A stretch of DNA of 64,000 nucleotides from Endozoicomonas montiporae CL-33 (GCF_001583435.1 NZ_CP013251.1:2501617-2565616), one strand, 5' to 3'; shown: positions 33,983 through 43,945, counted from the first letter of the stretch. Made by a program: numbers and translations. The notes: generated by a model not told the origin, from the letters alone.

Positions 33983-35158
33983 GTGTTGAATTATCTTTAT
34001 CTGATTTTTGGTAAGTTAAGTTCTAGAGTTTGTCCTATATTATTTGGTTTTATTCTCGTTAGAAACTATTCGGTAGAAGCTTATAGTGGTTTTGTAGAAC
34101 TAATTATGCTTTCTAACGTGTTAATAAATTTTGCTATTTTTGGAATGTCTTCTCAAATTCTTTCAGAGAAGGTTAGTGTAGATAAAAGTCTGATCAATAG
34201 TTTGATATCAATCTATAATTTAGCTCTTATCTTGGCTGTTTCTGTCGTATGTTTGTATTTCTATGTGGAAGGCATTAATTTTTTAACAGGCTTGTCACTA
34301 GTTTTTTATGTGATAGGTTATAGTTGGCTATCTTTGTATGATACTCTTTCCTGTCGATTAGCTAAATATCAAGATGGTGCCAAAGCATACGTTATAACAA
34401 CGTTGTTTGTTTCTTTATTGATTATATTTGTTTTTCTTACAGAAATAAAAGATAATATTTCAATTATGATTTTTTGTCTAATATACTTTATTTCTGGAAT
34501 TGTTTTTCTTATAAAAGGCTTGAGAAATTCTGGTTATTACTTTTCAATTGAAAAGATTCTACGGAATCTTAGAGTAGTTGTTTCTAATTCGTTAGATGTT
34601 GTTGTTTTTAGTTTTAGTGTCTTTTTTTCAATTTACTTGTTGATGCAACAAATAGAAATAGAGAACGATAAAGCTGTTTTTGCATTAGGCTATCAGATTT
34701 TTTCTATAATGGTTTTTATACCTAATGTGCTTTCTAATATGGTTGTGCCTAAGTTGAGTAATAATAGAAGTGTCAAAGTATCAAGGTATTTAATTTTGTA
34801 TGCTGTTTGTTCTTTGGCTGGTATTTTCATGTTTGCTTTACTGGGTGATATTTTGTTTTGGTTGTATAAATTAGATGCTACGATTTATAATCGATTTGTA
34901 GTTTTTGTTATTTTGTTAAGTGCAACGCTTTCATCTATAGCTACATATTTCATACAAATATTTAATTCATTGTCACGCTTTTATATTTTGCGATTTTCAG
35001 GATTAATAATGTTTTGTATAGTTTTAATTTTGAATGTTATTGTCGATTTGAAGGGGGCGCTTGATTATGCATTGGTGCTTCTTGTTGGTTATGTATTTTT
35101 CCTTGCTTATTTGTTGTTCAGTTACTACGGAAGTGAGTGTTGGAAGCTTGATAGATGA
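33983..35158 (+). CDS. Polysaccharide flippase (Wzx type)
   Basis: The 391-residue product is almost wholly hydrophobic, with about 10-12 membrane segments, in the pattern of the polysaccharide transporter (PST/Wzx) family. Wzx moves undecaprenyl-linked sugar units across the inner membrane. It opens the cluster after the ops leader. The gene is strongly AT-rich, unlike the flagellar genes before it, which suggests transfer. The start is GTG or the adjoining TTG. No Wzy-type polymerase is visible in the window. Confidence 0.8.
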   Translation: MLNYLYLIFGKLSSRVCPILFGFILVRNYSVEAYSGFVELIMLSNVLINFAIFGMSSQILSEKVSVDKSLINSLISIYNLALILAVSVVCLYFYVEGINFLTGLSLVFYVIGYSWLSLYDTLSCRLAKYQDGAKAYVITTLFVSLLIIFVFLTEIKDNISIMIFCLIYFISGIVFLIKGLRNSGYYFSIEKILRNLRVVVSNSLDVVVFSFSVFFSIYLLMQQIEIENDKAVFALGYQIFSIMVFIPNVLSNMVVPKLSNNRSVKVSRYLILYAVCSLAGIFMFALLGDILFWLYKLDATIYNRFVVFVILLSATLSSIATYFIQIFNSLSRFYILRFSGLIMFCIVLILNVIVDLKGALDYALVLLVGYVFFLAYLLFSYYGSECWKLDR

Positions 35159-35213
35159 ACTTTCCAAAGGGTAGTTTTGTTTGTGATCTGAGGCAGTAAA
35201 AATGAACACCAGA

Positions 35214-36065
35214 TTAAGCAACTTTTGCCAGCTCATATTTCTCTGGGCTCAGATAACCCAGAGAGCTATGCCGACGAGTTCGATTATAATCAACTTCAAT
35301 GTATTCAAACACAGTCTGGCGCATCTGTTCTCGATTCATCATGGGGTCATACAGAATCGCCTCAACTTTTAGAGAATGGAAAAAGCTTTCAACACAGGCA
35401 TTATTCCAGCAATCGCCCTTAAGGCTCATACTTTGAACTAGACGATTCTCCAGAAGAATATTTCGAAACTCCTCTGAACAGTACTGACTTCCTCTGTCAC
35501 TATGGAAAATAACGCCTGTAGGGAATTTTCGCCGCCAGAGAGCCATGTTCAGAGCATCGCAGATCAAGCTTGCTTTCATGGTGGTACTCATTGACCAACC
35601 AATTACTTTCCGTGAGAACAGGTCAATAACAACAGCCAGATATAACCAGCCTTCTGTCGTTTGTAGATAGGTGATATCTCCTGCCCACTTTTGATTAGGC
35701 TTTGTCGCTGTAAAATCGCGTTCCAGCAAATTCGGTGCAACAGGTAATGAATGTTTGCTGTCGGTGGTCACTTTAAATTTCCTTGCGGCTTTTGGGATAA
35801 GCCCTTGCCTTTTCATACTGGCCTGGATGGTCTTAAGACAACAGGGATAACCGTCATCCGCCAAATCTTTCTGGATACGACGGGCACCGGAGCGCCCCTT
35901 GCATTGCTGAAAGACCTCACAGATTAACAAGTCGCGAGCAGCCTGAACCTCAGCTCTCTGGCTGAGCTTGTGTCGGTTTTTTACCCATCGGTGAAACCCA
36001 CTTCGGGAAACGCCCAGCACAGAAGCCATCCTCTTCAAAGAGAATTGACCATAGTGTTTGAGCAT
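35214..36065 (-). CDS. IS3-family transposase OrfB (DDE integrase domain)
   Basis: The helix-turn-helix segment LKRMASVLGVSRSGFHRW precedes an rve-type integrase core. The catalytic acidic residues are visible: D in WAGDITYL, D in FHSDRGSQYC, and E in NNACVESFFHSLK. The 283-residue product is probably made as an OrfAB fusion by frameshift at the A6G run in orfA. Confidence 0.92.
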   Translation of the reverse strand: MLKHYGQFSLKRMASVLGVSRSGFHRWVKNRHKLSQRAEVQAARDLLICEVFQQCKGRSGARRIQKDLADDGYPCCLKTIQASMKRQGLIPKAARKFKVTTDSKHSLPVAPNLLERDFTATKPNQKWAGDITYLQTTEGWLYLAVVIDLFSRKVIGWSMSTTMKASLICDALNMALWRRKFPTGVIFHSDRGSQYCSEEFRNILLENRLVQSMSLKGDCWNNACVESFFHSLKVEAILYDPMMNREQMRQTVFEYIEVDYNRTRRHSSLGYLSPEKYELAKVA

Positions 36066-36079
36066 AAAGCGGAAGCGCT

Positions 36080-36364
36080 CTATTTTTGATTCTTCGCGAA
36101 GTAGGTGGCCGCCTTTTTTAGTATTTCAAGCTCCTCTGCCTGTTCAGCTAGTTTCCGCTTGAGCCGGGCATTTTCAGTAGCTAATGCAGACTCACGTTCA
36201 CTAACAGATTTTTTCCGATTGGCAGCAGCACGCCAGGTGTAAAGTTGAGATTCTTGCAAGCCAAGTTCTTTTGCGGCGGAGGGTACACTGGTTTTCTCAG
36301 CCAACTTCAGAGCCTCAACCTTGAATTCAGGGGAATGAAATTTTCTTTTTGTCTTGGTAGTCAT
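36080..36364 (-). CDS. IS3-family transposase OrfA
   Basis: The 94-residue protein has a helix-turn-helix (SPEFKVEALKLAEKTSVPSA, then ELGLQESQLYTW) followed by a leucine-zipper-like coiled coil (ENARLKRKLAEQAEELEILK). It binds the element ends. It ends 14 bases before the orfB start in another frame. Confidence 0.9.
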   Translation of the reverse strand: MTTKTKRKFHSPEFKVEALKLAEKTSVPSAAKELGLQESQLYTWRAAANRKKSVSERESALATENARLKRKLAEQAEELEILKKAATYFAKNQK

Positions 36365-36427
36365 TGGTCACCTCTCGGAGAGAGTTTAATCTCTTATGGA
36401 GGTGTCCATAACTACTGTCTCAGATCA

Positions 36428-36626
36428 AACCGTGAGGTAGAGGGATATATTTTTTGAGCCATCTTCGTTTGCGCTTGGCAAGTTTTGACACCATCTTCCA
36501 GTCATCGGCACCACAAAGAATCATGCAGACAGCAATGAAAACAAGGTGGGATAATGGGTAGCGATGATTGTCAGCACGAAACTCTTTAAGATCGGAAAAA
36601 ACGTCAAGCAAGGTCATCGAAAGCAT
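36428..36626 (-). pseudogene. ISAs1-family transposase, N-terminal remnant
   Basis: The remnant reads MTLLDVFSDLKEFRADNHRYPLSHLV and later PLPHGL, the N-terminal DUF/ISAs1 pattern (RDNRRYPLSEILF in typical members). It ends exactly at the right end of the IS3 element, so the IS3 element inserted into it and the rest was lost. The downstream gap to 36774 contains its left border and the ribosome binding site of the next gene. Confidence 0.8.
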
Positions 36627-36774
36627 CCTGAAAATCAGATCACAGGATGCCAGAGTTGCTCGATTGTTTTATTGTCTTAAGCCAAATGAGAACGCCCTAA
36701 GCCCTAAATAGTATAGGTGATGGTTAAAAACCAATTTTCTTAAATGCCTGTCGTGAGAGGTGTCCTTTAGAGTT

Positions 36775-37962
36775 ATGAATGTTTTGATTTTAGCCACTAA
36801 ATATCCAATGCCTGATGAATCTCCATGGTTAACTAGTGAGCTTGGCGACGAATTGCTAAATTTGGGCTGTACTTTAACCGTTGTTAGTGTTGAGTGGGGT
36901 TCTGAAAATAGTAGAAATTATTCTAATTGTGAAGGAAGTAAAAGGATAAATAGAAAAAAACCAGTTTGTACAAATGGTAGAGGGTTGTTATTGCTTATGC
37001 GTTGGCTTTTTTCTTCATTGAAATTTTTTTCATTTTTTTTTAATGCAATAAAAAAAAGAGAGAAGTATGACTTGGTAATTTCTTTCTCACCATGTCTTGC
37101 TATGTGGTTTCCAGTTTTTATCTCTAAATATATTTCGAACTATCGTCATGTTATTTATTGGGATTTTTTCCCAATACATAATGAACAAATTAGTAATAAA
37201 GTGCCAAAGCTGCTCAGCTCAATTCTGAAAAATACTGAACGCTACCTTCTCTCAACGTTTGATCGTGTTTCTTGTATGAGTCCGGCAAATCTCAAGTTTT
37301 ATGAAAAGTACTTTGGGAAAATACCAAAGGAAAGAGATATTTTACCTATTTGGACATCGCATTTAGAGTCAGTATTAAATTATTCAGATGCTGTCGATGA
37401 CAATGATGACTCAGTAAAGCTTGTATTTGGCGGCCAGTTAGTAGCGGGTAGGGGTATTGATGAAATATTGAATGCTGTTAAAATAGCAATTAGAAAAAAT
37501 CCAAAAATTAAATTGTTGGTATGTGGTTCAGGTGAACTTGCTGAGAATGTAATTGGTTTTTCTAATCAATATCCAGATAATTGTCGGTATCTTGGCCAGT
37601 TGGATCGTGAGCACTATTTGCAAGTTCTAGCTTCTTCTGACATAGGAATAGTCGCTACAGTTGCCCATGTCTCATGTCCTACATTCCCATCCAAGTCTTT
37701 GGACTATATGGCATCTTCGATTCCAGTTGTTGCCAGTTTGGAGGCTTCAAGTGATTTTAGCATAATACTAGAAAAGAACAGTTTTGGTCTTTCGTCGATC
37801 GCTGGTGAAGTGAATCATTTGGCAGACAACATTCTTACCTTGGCTGACAACAAGAAATTACGAACTCAGTTTGGTATTAATGGTAATAACTACCTTAAGA
37901 AAAATCATTCAGTAAGCAAAATTGCTTTAAATATTTTGGAAAGAGTAAATGTTCAGAAATAA
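36775..37962 (+). CDS. Glycosyltransferase, GT4-like
   Basis: The product starts MNVLILATKYPMPDESPW. The N-terminal part is a Rossmann-like acceptor domain and the C-terminal half has the donor pattern of GT-B enzymes (KLVFGGQLVAGRGIDEIL, then FPSKSLDYMASSIPVVAS, with ES missing from a canonical EX7E). It would add one sugar of the repeat unit on the cytoplasmic face. Acceptor and donor are not predictable. It overlaps the next gene by 14 bases and is AT-rich. Confidence 0.85.
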   Translation: MNVLILATKYPMPDESPWLTSELGDELLNLGCTLTVVSVEWGSENSRNYSNCEGSKRINRKKPVCTNGRGLLLLMRWLFSSLKFFSFFFNAIKKREKYDLVISFSPCLAMWFPVFISKYISNYRHVIYWDFFPIHNEQISNKVPKLLSSILKNTERYLLSTFDRVSCMSPANLKFYEKYFGKIPKERDILPIWTSHLESVLNYSDAVDDNDDSVKLVFGGQLVAGRGIDEILNAVKIAIRKNPKIKLLVCGSGELAENVIGFSNQYPDNCRYLGQLDREHYLQVLASSDIGIVATVAHVSCPTFPSKSLDYMASSIPVVASLEASSDFSIILEKNSFGLSSIAGEVNHLADNILTLADNKKLRTQFGINGNNYLKKNHSVSKIALNILERVNVQK

Positions 37963-38983
37963 AATACTGTTAATAACTGGTGGAACAGGTTCATTTGGTA
38001 ATGTTGTACTTAAACGCTTTCTTGAAACAGATATAAAAGAAATCAGAATTTTTTCTCGTGATGAAAAAAAACAAGATGACATGAGAAAAAAGTATAATAA
38101 TCCAAAATTGAAGTTTTACATTGGTGACGTAAGAGATTTTAAGAGCATTTTGAATGCTTCTAGAGGTGTTGATTATATTTTTCATGCCGCGGCATTGAAG
38201 CAAGTTCCCTCATGTGAATTTCACCCAATGGAGGCAGTTAAAACCAATGTCATTGGTACAGAAAATGTTCTTGAAGCTGCTATCACAAATGAAGTTTCTC
38301 GTGTTGTTTGCTTAAGCACCGATAAGGCCGTTTATCCAATTAATGCAATGGGTATTTCCAAAGCAATGATGGAAAAGGTTATGGTGGCCAAGTCACGCAA
38401 TGTTGATAGCTCTAAGACAGTTATCTGTGGCACGCGCTATGGTAATGTAATGGCTTCAAGAGGATCAGTGATCCCACTTTTTGTTAATCTTATCAAGGCA
38501 GGTAAGCCAATCACTATAACTGATCCAAAAATGACTCGATTTATGATGACGTTGGAGGACGCAGTAGACCTTGTTCTTTATGCGTTTGAGAATGGTTCAA
38601 ATGGTGATGTTTTTGTTCAGAAGGCACCGGCTGCTACCATTGAGACACTTGCACATGCATTACATGAACTGCTAGATATTGAGAATCATCCAATTAATGT
38701 AATTGGCACTCGGCATGGGGAAAAATTATATGAAGCGTTATTAAGTCGTGAGGAAATGGTTGCGGCTTATGATTTGGGTGACTACTACCAGATTCCGCCA
38801 GACCTGCGTGACCTTAACTATGGAAAGTTTGTTGAAGATGGTGATGTTCGGATATCTGAAGTTGAGGACTATAACTCCCATAATACCAAGAGATTGGATA
38901 TTCAAGGAATGAAAGAGTTGCTCTTAAAGCTGCCATTCATGCAGGCTATTTGTGCAGGTGAAACGTATGAGCTGGATGGGTAA
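37949..38983 (+). CDS. UDP-GlcNAc 4,6-dehydratase/5-epimerase (FnlA/CapE/WbjB)
   Basis: The protein has an extended-SDR fold. The cofactor motif is GGTGSFGN, the FnlA/PseB-type active site has the STDKAVYPINAMGISKAMME stretch with Lys in the M-x3-K position replacing the usual Tyr, and a RYGNVMASRGSVIPLF segment follows. The length is 344 residues. The enzyme starts synthesis of UDP-L-FucNAc. Identity rests on this motif pattern and on the two genes that follow. Confidence 0.9.
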   Translation: MFRNKILLITGGTGSFGNVVLKRFLETDIKEIRIFSRDEKKQDDMRKKYNNPKLKFYIGDVRDFKSILNASRGVDYIFHAAALKQVPSCEFHPMEAVKTNVIGTENVLEAAITNEVSRVVCLSTDKAVYPINAMGISKAMMEKVMVAKSRNVDSSKTVICGTRYGNVMASRGSVIPLFVNLIKAGKPITITDPKMTRFMMTLEDAVDLVLYAFENGSNGDVFVQKAPAATIETLAHALHELLDIENHPINVIGTRHGEKLYEALLSREEMVAAYDLGDYYQIPPDLRDLNYGKFVEDGDVRISEVEDYNSHNTKRLDIQGMKELLLKLPFMQAICAGETYELDG

Positions 38984-38984
38984 A

Positions 38985-40088
38985 ATGAACATAGTAGTAA
39001 CTGGTGCTGAAGGCTTCATAGGTAGCAATTTATGTGCTCAACTATGTGAGCAAGGTTACAAAAATATTATAAAGGTTGATAAAAATACTTCGCATAACGA
39101 CCTTATAGGATTTTTAAGAGAAGCCGACTTCATTTATCATCTTGCAGGTGTTAACCGTCCCAAAAATGAAGATGAGTTCCGTGAAGGAAATATAGAACTA
39201 ACTGATTTTCTATTACAGGAACTGATTAGTAATAAAAGAAAAGTACCTGTTATGCTGAGTTCATCGATACAGGCTGAACAAAACAATGCATATGGATTGA
39301 GTAAAGCAGAGGCTGAACGTAAGTTGCAATCTTATGGAGATCAAACTGGGTCGCCATATCATATTTACCGATTGCCTAATGTATTTGGTAAATGGTGTAA
39401 GCCTAACTACAACTCATTTATTGCTACATTCTGTCATAATATAGTCAATGATATTGAAATTAATATTCACAACCCTTCGGCTCCTGTTAATCTGGTTTAT
39501 ATCGATGATGTCTGTGCTGAATTGATTTCATTGTTAACTGATAATATTGAATCGGGCTACCAGAAGGTAAAAACTGAATACAAAAGCACAGTTGGTGAGG
39601 TTGCAGAGCAATTACAAGCATTTAAAAATAGTCGTCAGTCATTACTCTCTGAGAAGGTAGGTACTGGGTTAACCAGAGCATTGTACTCAACCTATCTCAG
39701 TTACCTAAGACCTGATCAATTTAGCTATCAGTTACCGAGCTATGTTGATGAGCGTGGTGCATTCTGTGAAATGCTAAAAACCAAAGAGTCTGGTCAATTT
39801 TCATTTTTTACAGCTCACCCAGGTGTAACTAGAGGAGGGCATTATCATCATTCAAAAAATGAAAAATTTCTGGTCATAAAGGGTAAAGCGCTGTTTAAAT
39901 TTGAGCAGATCATTACAAACGAGCGCTATGAACTGGCTGTAACAGGTGATGAGTTTCAAGTGATTGAAACTGTACCAGGTTGGTCACATGATATAACTAA
40001 CGTTGGAGATGAAGACCTCGTAGTTATGCTTTGGGCTAATGAAATTTTTGACAGAGAATCTCCAGACACTTTTGCACGTCCTTTATAA
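38985..40088 (+). CDS. UDP-4-keto-sugar reductase, FnlB/CapF/WbjC type
   Basis: An N-terminal SDR domain (VVTGAEGFIGSNLCAQL) is joined to a C-terminal cupin domain (PGVTRGGHYHHSKNEKFLVI), the bi-domain form of CapF. CapF catalyses C-3 epimerisation and C-4 reduction in UDP-L-FucNAc synthesis. The cupin metal-ligand His cluster is visible. The ATG at 38985 has GGATGGG before it. Confidence 0.9.
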   Translation: MNIVVTGAEGFIGSNLCAQLCEQGYKNIIKVDKNTSHNDLIGFLREADFIYHLAGVNRPKNEDEFREGNIELTDFLLQELISNKRKVPVMLSSSIQAEQNNAYGLSKAEAERKLQSYGDQTGSPYHIYRLPNVFGKWCKPNYNSFIATFCHNIVNDIEINIHNPSAPVNLVYIDDVCAELISLLTDNIESGYQKVKTEYKSTVGEVAEQLQAFKNSRQSLLSEKVGTGLTRALYSTYLSYLRPDQFSYQLPSYVDERGAFCEMLKTKESGQFSFFTAHPGVTRGGHYHHSKNEKFLVIKGKALFKFEQIITNERYELAVTGDEFQVIETVPGWSHDITNVGDEDLVVMLWANEIFDRESPDTFARPL

Positions 40089-41218
40089 TGAAAAAACTTA
40101 AAGTAATGTCCGTAGTTGGTACGCGACCAGAAATTATTCGTCTATCACGCGTACTCTCAAAATTGGATGAGCATTGTGAGCACGTGCTAGTACACACTGG
40201 TCAAAACTATGACTATGAACTCAATGAAGTATTCTTCAATGATTTATCTGTAAGAAAGCCTGACTATTTTCTTAGTGCTGCTGGAAGTAATCCTGCGGAA
40301 ACCATTGGTCAAGTAATTATTAAAGTAGACCAGGTGTTAGAATCTGTAAAACCTGATGCAATGTTGATTCTGGGTGATACAAACTCATGCCTTTCAGCAT
40401 TACCTGCTAAACGACGTAAAGTACCTATATTTCATATGGAGGCAGGTAACCGTTGTTTTGATCAAAGGGTTCCGGAAGAAACCAATCGACGCATTGTTGA
40501 TCATATTGCCGATATCAATTTAACTTATAGTTCCATTGCCCGTGAATATTTATTGTCTGAAGGTATATCTGCTGATCAAGTGATCAAAACAGGAAGCCCG
40601 ATGTTTGAAGTCTTAAATCATTACATGGCGCAAATTGATGCATCTAATGTTTTAAGAAACTTAAGCCTTACATCAGGAAATTACTTTGTAGTCAGTGCAC
40701 ACAGGGAAGAGAATGTTGACTCAACGAAACAGCTAGTCAGACTGCAGAGTGTACTAGACGCGGTTTCACAGCACTATAATCTTCCAGTTATTGTTTCTGC
40801 TCATCCCAGAACCAGAAAGCGCATAGAGAGCGAGGGCCTTAAATTTCATCCTAATGTTCGTCTATTAAAACCGCTTGGTTTTCACGACTATAACCACTTG
40901 CAAAAAAATGCAAAGGCTGTGCTATCTGATAGTGGAACCATTACTGAGGAGTCATCCATACTTAACTTCCCTGCCCTGAATCTGCGTGAAGCTCATGAGC
41001 GCCCTGAAGGATTTGAAGAGGCTGCAGTAATGATGGTTGGGTTGAGTGCCGATCGAACCTTGCAGGCTTTGAAAATTCTTGAGATGCAACCGAGAGGGGA
41101 TCAAAGAATACTACGATTGGTAGATGACTATAGTATGCCTAATGTCTCGGATAAACTAGTTCGGATTATTCACTCTTATACTGACTACGTTAAACGCGTT
41201 GTTTGGAAAATGTATTGA
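40088..41218 (+). CDS. UDP-N-acetylglucosamine 2-epimerase-like (FnlC/CapG/WbjD)
   Basis: GTRPEIIRLSRVLSKLD at the N-terminus, HTGQNYDYELNEVFF, then the VPEETNRRIVDHI active-site region and SDSGTITEESSIL identify a WecB/FnlC-type epimerase of 376 residues. As the third FnlABC enzyme it would give UDP-L-FucNAc by C-2 epimerisation. It overlaps the preceding stop by one base. Confidence 0.92.
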   Translation: MKKLKVMSVVGTRPEIIRLSRVLSKLDEHCEHVLVHTGQNYDYELNEVFFNDLSVRKPDYFLSAAGSNPAETIGQVIIKVDQVLESVKPDAMLILGDTNSCLSALPAKRRKVPIFHMEAGNRCFDQRVPEETNRRIVDHIADINLTYSSIAREYLLSEGISADQVIKTGSPMFEVLNHYMAQIDASNVLRNLSLTSGNYFVVSAHREENVDSTKQLVRLQSVLDAVSQHYNLPVIVSAHPRTRKRIESEGLKFHPNVRLLKPLGFHDYNHLQKNAKAVLSDSGTITEESSILNFPALNLREAHERPEGFEEAAVMMVGLSADRTLQALKILEMQPRGDQRILRLVDDYSMPNVSDKLVRIIHSYTDYVKRVVWKMY

Positions 41219-41373
41219 AACTTTAGTTTATTACGTCTGAGATACTTAATCAAAAGCTAGTATCTTATAAATTCTATATTCGTGATCATGACTTACAGTA
41301 GTCTATAACAGTTAGGCTACTGACAAGTGATCACAAAAAGTGATGGAATCTGAATTTACTCATTTCGAATATT

Positions 41374-42582
41374 GTGAAAATACTATTACATACTCAATGG
41401 TTTGATCCTGAACCAACGTTTAAGGGGTTGTTATTTGCAAGAGCATTACGTGATGCAGGTCATGAGGTAGAAGTACTTACGGGTTTCCCTAATTATCCTA
41501 GTGGAAAAGTTTATGACGGTTATAAAATTTCATATTATAAAAAAGAATGTATTGATGGAATTATAGTTCATCGAGTGCCTTTGTATCCAAGCCATGATAG
41601 CTCATCGTTTAAAAGAGCACTTAATTATATTTCATTCTGCATCAGTTCTTTTCTTTTGGGTCTCATTAAATGTAGAAATGTCGATGTTATTTATAGCTAT
41701 CATCCCCCCCTTACAACAAGTCTTTCATCTGTCTTTATTGGCTTTCTTAAAAGAGTACCTGTAGTTTTAGACATCCAGGATTTATGGCCAGATACTTTAT
41801 CTGCAACAGGGATGATAAACAATAAAAAGGTTTTGAAGGTCATAGGTGTGGCATGTAAGGTAACCTATAAGATGTCTTCAAGGATTGTGGTTTTGTCTCC
41901 TGGATTTAAGTCAAGGCTTATATCATACGGAGTTCCAGAAAATAAAATTAACATTATTTATAATTGGTGTGATGAACAGGCAGTAACCCATTTTCAGACT
42001 TGTGACTCAAAGCTTCCAGATAATAATAAACTTAATTTGCTTTTTGCCGGAAATATGGGATTTGCTCAAGGTTTGCCTGCTATCGTAATGGCTGCTGAGT
42101 TATTGAAGAAAAAGAATATACCTGTGAATATTGTACTTCTCGGTGATGGTGTAGGAAAAAATCATGCCATTGAAATGGCTCAAGAGATAGAGCTGGATAA
42201 TATATACTTTATTCCACGCGTTCCGATGAGTGAAGTCGGCTCTCTATTATCTACTTCAGACATTTTATTAGTTCATCTTAATGATAATGATTTATTTAAA
42301 ATCACAATTCCATCCAGAACTCAAAGTAATCTTGCCATTGGTAAGCCCATAATAATGGGGGTTGCTGGCGATGCTGCAGATCTGGTGAAAAAATCCGGTG
42401 CGGGTTTGGTTTGTGAGCCAAACAACCCTGAATCTCTTGCTGCCGCAATTACCACTATGGCAGAAATGTCACCTGAAGATCGTAATGCAATGGGGTTAGC
42501 AGGAAAGAAATTTTATTATGATAATCTTTCTCTAGATAAAGGTGTCGAAAAGTTCATCAGTATCTTTAAGGACATTGTATGA
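41374..42582 (+). CDS. Glycosyltransferase WbuB type (GT4)
   Basis: The start GTG gives MKILLHTQWFDPEPTFKGL. Motifs typical of WbuB-like L-FucNAc transferases are GFPNYPSGKVYDGYKI and DIQDLWPDT. The C-terminal donor domain has GNMGFAQGLPAIV and a conserved ES/EP stretch. It probably transfers L-FucNAc. The 155-bp gap before it (41219-41373) has no gene. Confidence 0.86.
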   Translation: MKILLHTQWFDPEPTFKGLLFARALRDAGHEVEVLTGFPNYPSGKVYDGYKISYYKKECIDGIIVHRVPLYPSHDSSSFKRALNYISFCISSFLLGLIKCRNVDVIYSYHPPLTTSLSSVFIGFLKRVPVVLDIQDLWPDTLSATGMINNKKVLKVIGVACKVTYKMSSRIVVLSPGFKSRLISYGVPENKINIIYNWCDEQAVTHFQTCDSKLPDNNKLNLLFAGNMGFAQGLPAIVMAAELLKKKNIPVNIVLLGDGVGKNHAIEMAQEIELDNIYFIPRVPMSEVGSLLSTSDILLVHLNDNDLFKITIPSRTQSNLAIGKPIIMGVAGDAADLVKKSGAGLVCEPNNPESLAAAITTMAEMSPEDRNAMGLAGKKFYYDNLSLDKGVEKFISIFKDIV

Positions 42583-43178
42583 AAAGACTACTGGATATAG
42601 TCATATCTTTAGTTGCGATTTTATTATTGTCACCATTATTCGTTGTAGTAAGCTTGAATGTAAGAAAAAAGTTGGGTTCACCTATTTTCTTTCGCCAAGT
42701 ACGTGCTGGTTGCGAAGGTAAGTCATTTGAGATGATAAAGTTTCGAACAATGAATGATGCCAAAAATGAAAAAGGCGAATTATTATCTGATAATGAGAGA
42801 CTAACACCATTTGGTAGTTTTCTTCGTCGATCTAGTTTAGATGAACTACCTGAACTATGGAATGTCTTAAAAGGAGATATGAGCCTTGTAGGTCCAAGAC
42901 CACTATTGATGGATTATCTTCCACGTTACTCTAAAAAACAATACAGGCGTCATGAGGTAAAACCTGGTATTACGGGTTGGGCTCAAGTTAATGGTCGCAA
43001 TGCAATATCCTGGGAAGAAAAATTTAATCTTGATGTTTGGTATGTTGATAACAGGAATTCTTGGCTTGATGTTAAAATTCTATTTCTAACAATAAAAAAA
43101 GTACTATTTAGAGAAGACATTAACCATGGTGGGGAAGCTACAATGCATGAATTTTTAGGTAGTAAGGGTGATGACTGA
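42579..43178 (+). CDS. Initiating phosphoglycosyl transferase, PglC-like
   Basis: A single N-terminal re-entrant helix (RLLDIVISLVAILLLSPLFV) precedes the catalytic domain with KFRTM, LRRSSLDELPELWNV, GDMSLVGPRP and GITGWAQVNG. This is the small monotopic type (199 residues), as in PglC and WcaJ's catalytic part. It links the first sugar phosphate to undecaprenyl phosphate. The start overlaps the upstream stop (ATGA). Its neighbours PglD-like and DegT genes suggest a bacillosamine-type first sugar. Confidence 0.9.
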   Translation: MKRLLDIVISLVAILLLSPLFVVVSLNVRKKLGSPIFFRQVRAGCEGKSFEMIKFRTMNDAKNEKGELLSDNERLTPFGSFLRRSSLDELPELWNVLKGDMSLVGPRPLLMDYLPRYSKKQYRRHEVKPGITGWAQVNGRNAISWEEKFNLDVWYVDNRNSWLDVKILFLTIKKVLFREDINHGGEATMHEFLGSKGDD

Positions 43179-43839
43179 GAAAGTATTTGGAATTTATGGC
43201 GCAAGTGGCTTTGGTAGAGAAGTCATGCCTATCGCTCAAGAATATATACATAAAGAAGGCATCGAGACAGGAAAATTATTTTTCATAGACGATAATCTAA
43301 CTGAACGCTTCATCAATGGTGTTAAAGTTGTTAGCTATGATGAATTTATAAATTTACCAGACAAAGAAAAGTTTGTTAGTTTAGCAATTGCAGACCGTTA
43401 TATCAGACGTGAACTTTTATCAAAAATAGAGAAAGATAATGTACATCCTTGGGATTTGTGTTATCACAACGTTGTCAAATTATGTGACGTTTCCATTGAT
43501 GCTGGTTCTCTACTCTGCCCATTTGTGACCCTGACTTCAAATATCAAGGTTGGAAAGCAGTTCCATGCAAATATTTATAGCTACGTTGGACATGACTGCA
43601 TAATAGGTGATTTTGTTACATTTGCACCCAGTGTCAAATGTAATGGTAATGTTGTTATAAAGGATAATGTCTACATTGGAACTGGTGCAATTATTAAACA
43701 AGGAAAACCAGGTAGGCCGATTATCATTGGTGAAGGTGCTGTTGTTGGTATGGGTGCTGTTGTTACAAAAAATGTACCTGCCGGGGTTACTGTCATAGGT
43801 AATCCTGCGAAGCCTTTGTCGAGAAGAAATATTAAATAG
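43171..43839 (+). CDS. Sugar O/N-acyltransferase, PglD/NeuD type
   Basis: The N-terminus is a Rossmann-like domain (FGIYGASGFGREVMPIAQEY) and the C-terminus a left-handed beta-helix of hexapeptide repeats (VGKQFHANIYSYVGHDCIIG, then GEGAVVGMGAVVTKNVPAG). The conserved His in the VGHDC coil is catalytic in this family. PglD acylates the 4-amino group of a UDP-4-amino-sugar. Start chosen at the ATG at 43171, which overlaps the preceding gene by eight bases. Confidence 0.9.
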   Translation: MTEKVFGIYGASGFGREVMPIAQEYIHKEGIETGKLFFIDDNLTERFINGVKVVSYDEFINLPDKEKFVSLAIADRYIRRELLSKIEKDNVHPWDLCYHNVVKLCDVSIDAGSLLCPFVTLTSNIKVGKQFHANIYSYVGHDCIIGDFVTFAPSVKCNGNVVIKDNVYIGTGAIIKQGKPGRPIIIGEGAVVGMGAVVTKNVPAGVTVIGNPAKPLSRRNIK

Positions 43840-43945
43840 TTGATGTATTGTTTCTTCAGTTGACAAGGATAGCTTGTTGGCTTTGATGAAAAAAGTTTTC
43901 AACTATATGTTTATTCGAATAGTTAATTAGTGATTTGGCTTTAAT

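Larger units (their letters stand above)
35184..36427 (-). mobile_element. IS3-family insertion sequence
   Basis: The ends are imperfect inverted repeats starting TGATCTGAG, with CAGTA and ACACC shared further in. Two overlapping frames (orfA 36080-36364 and orfB 35214-36065) are encoded on the minus strand. A slippery AAAAAAG near the end of orfA can give the -1 fusion. The flanks (TTG and AAC) do not form a direct repeat, so DNA was lost or rearranged on one side. Confidence 0.88.
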
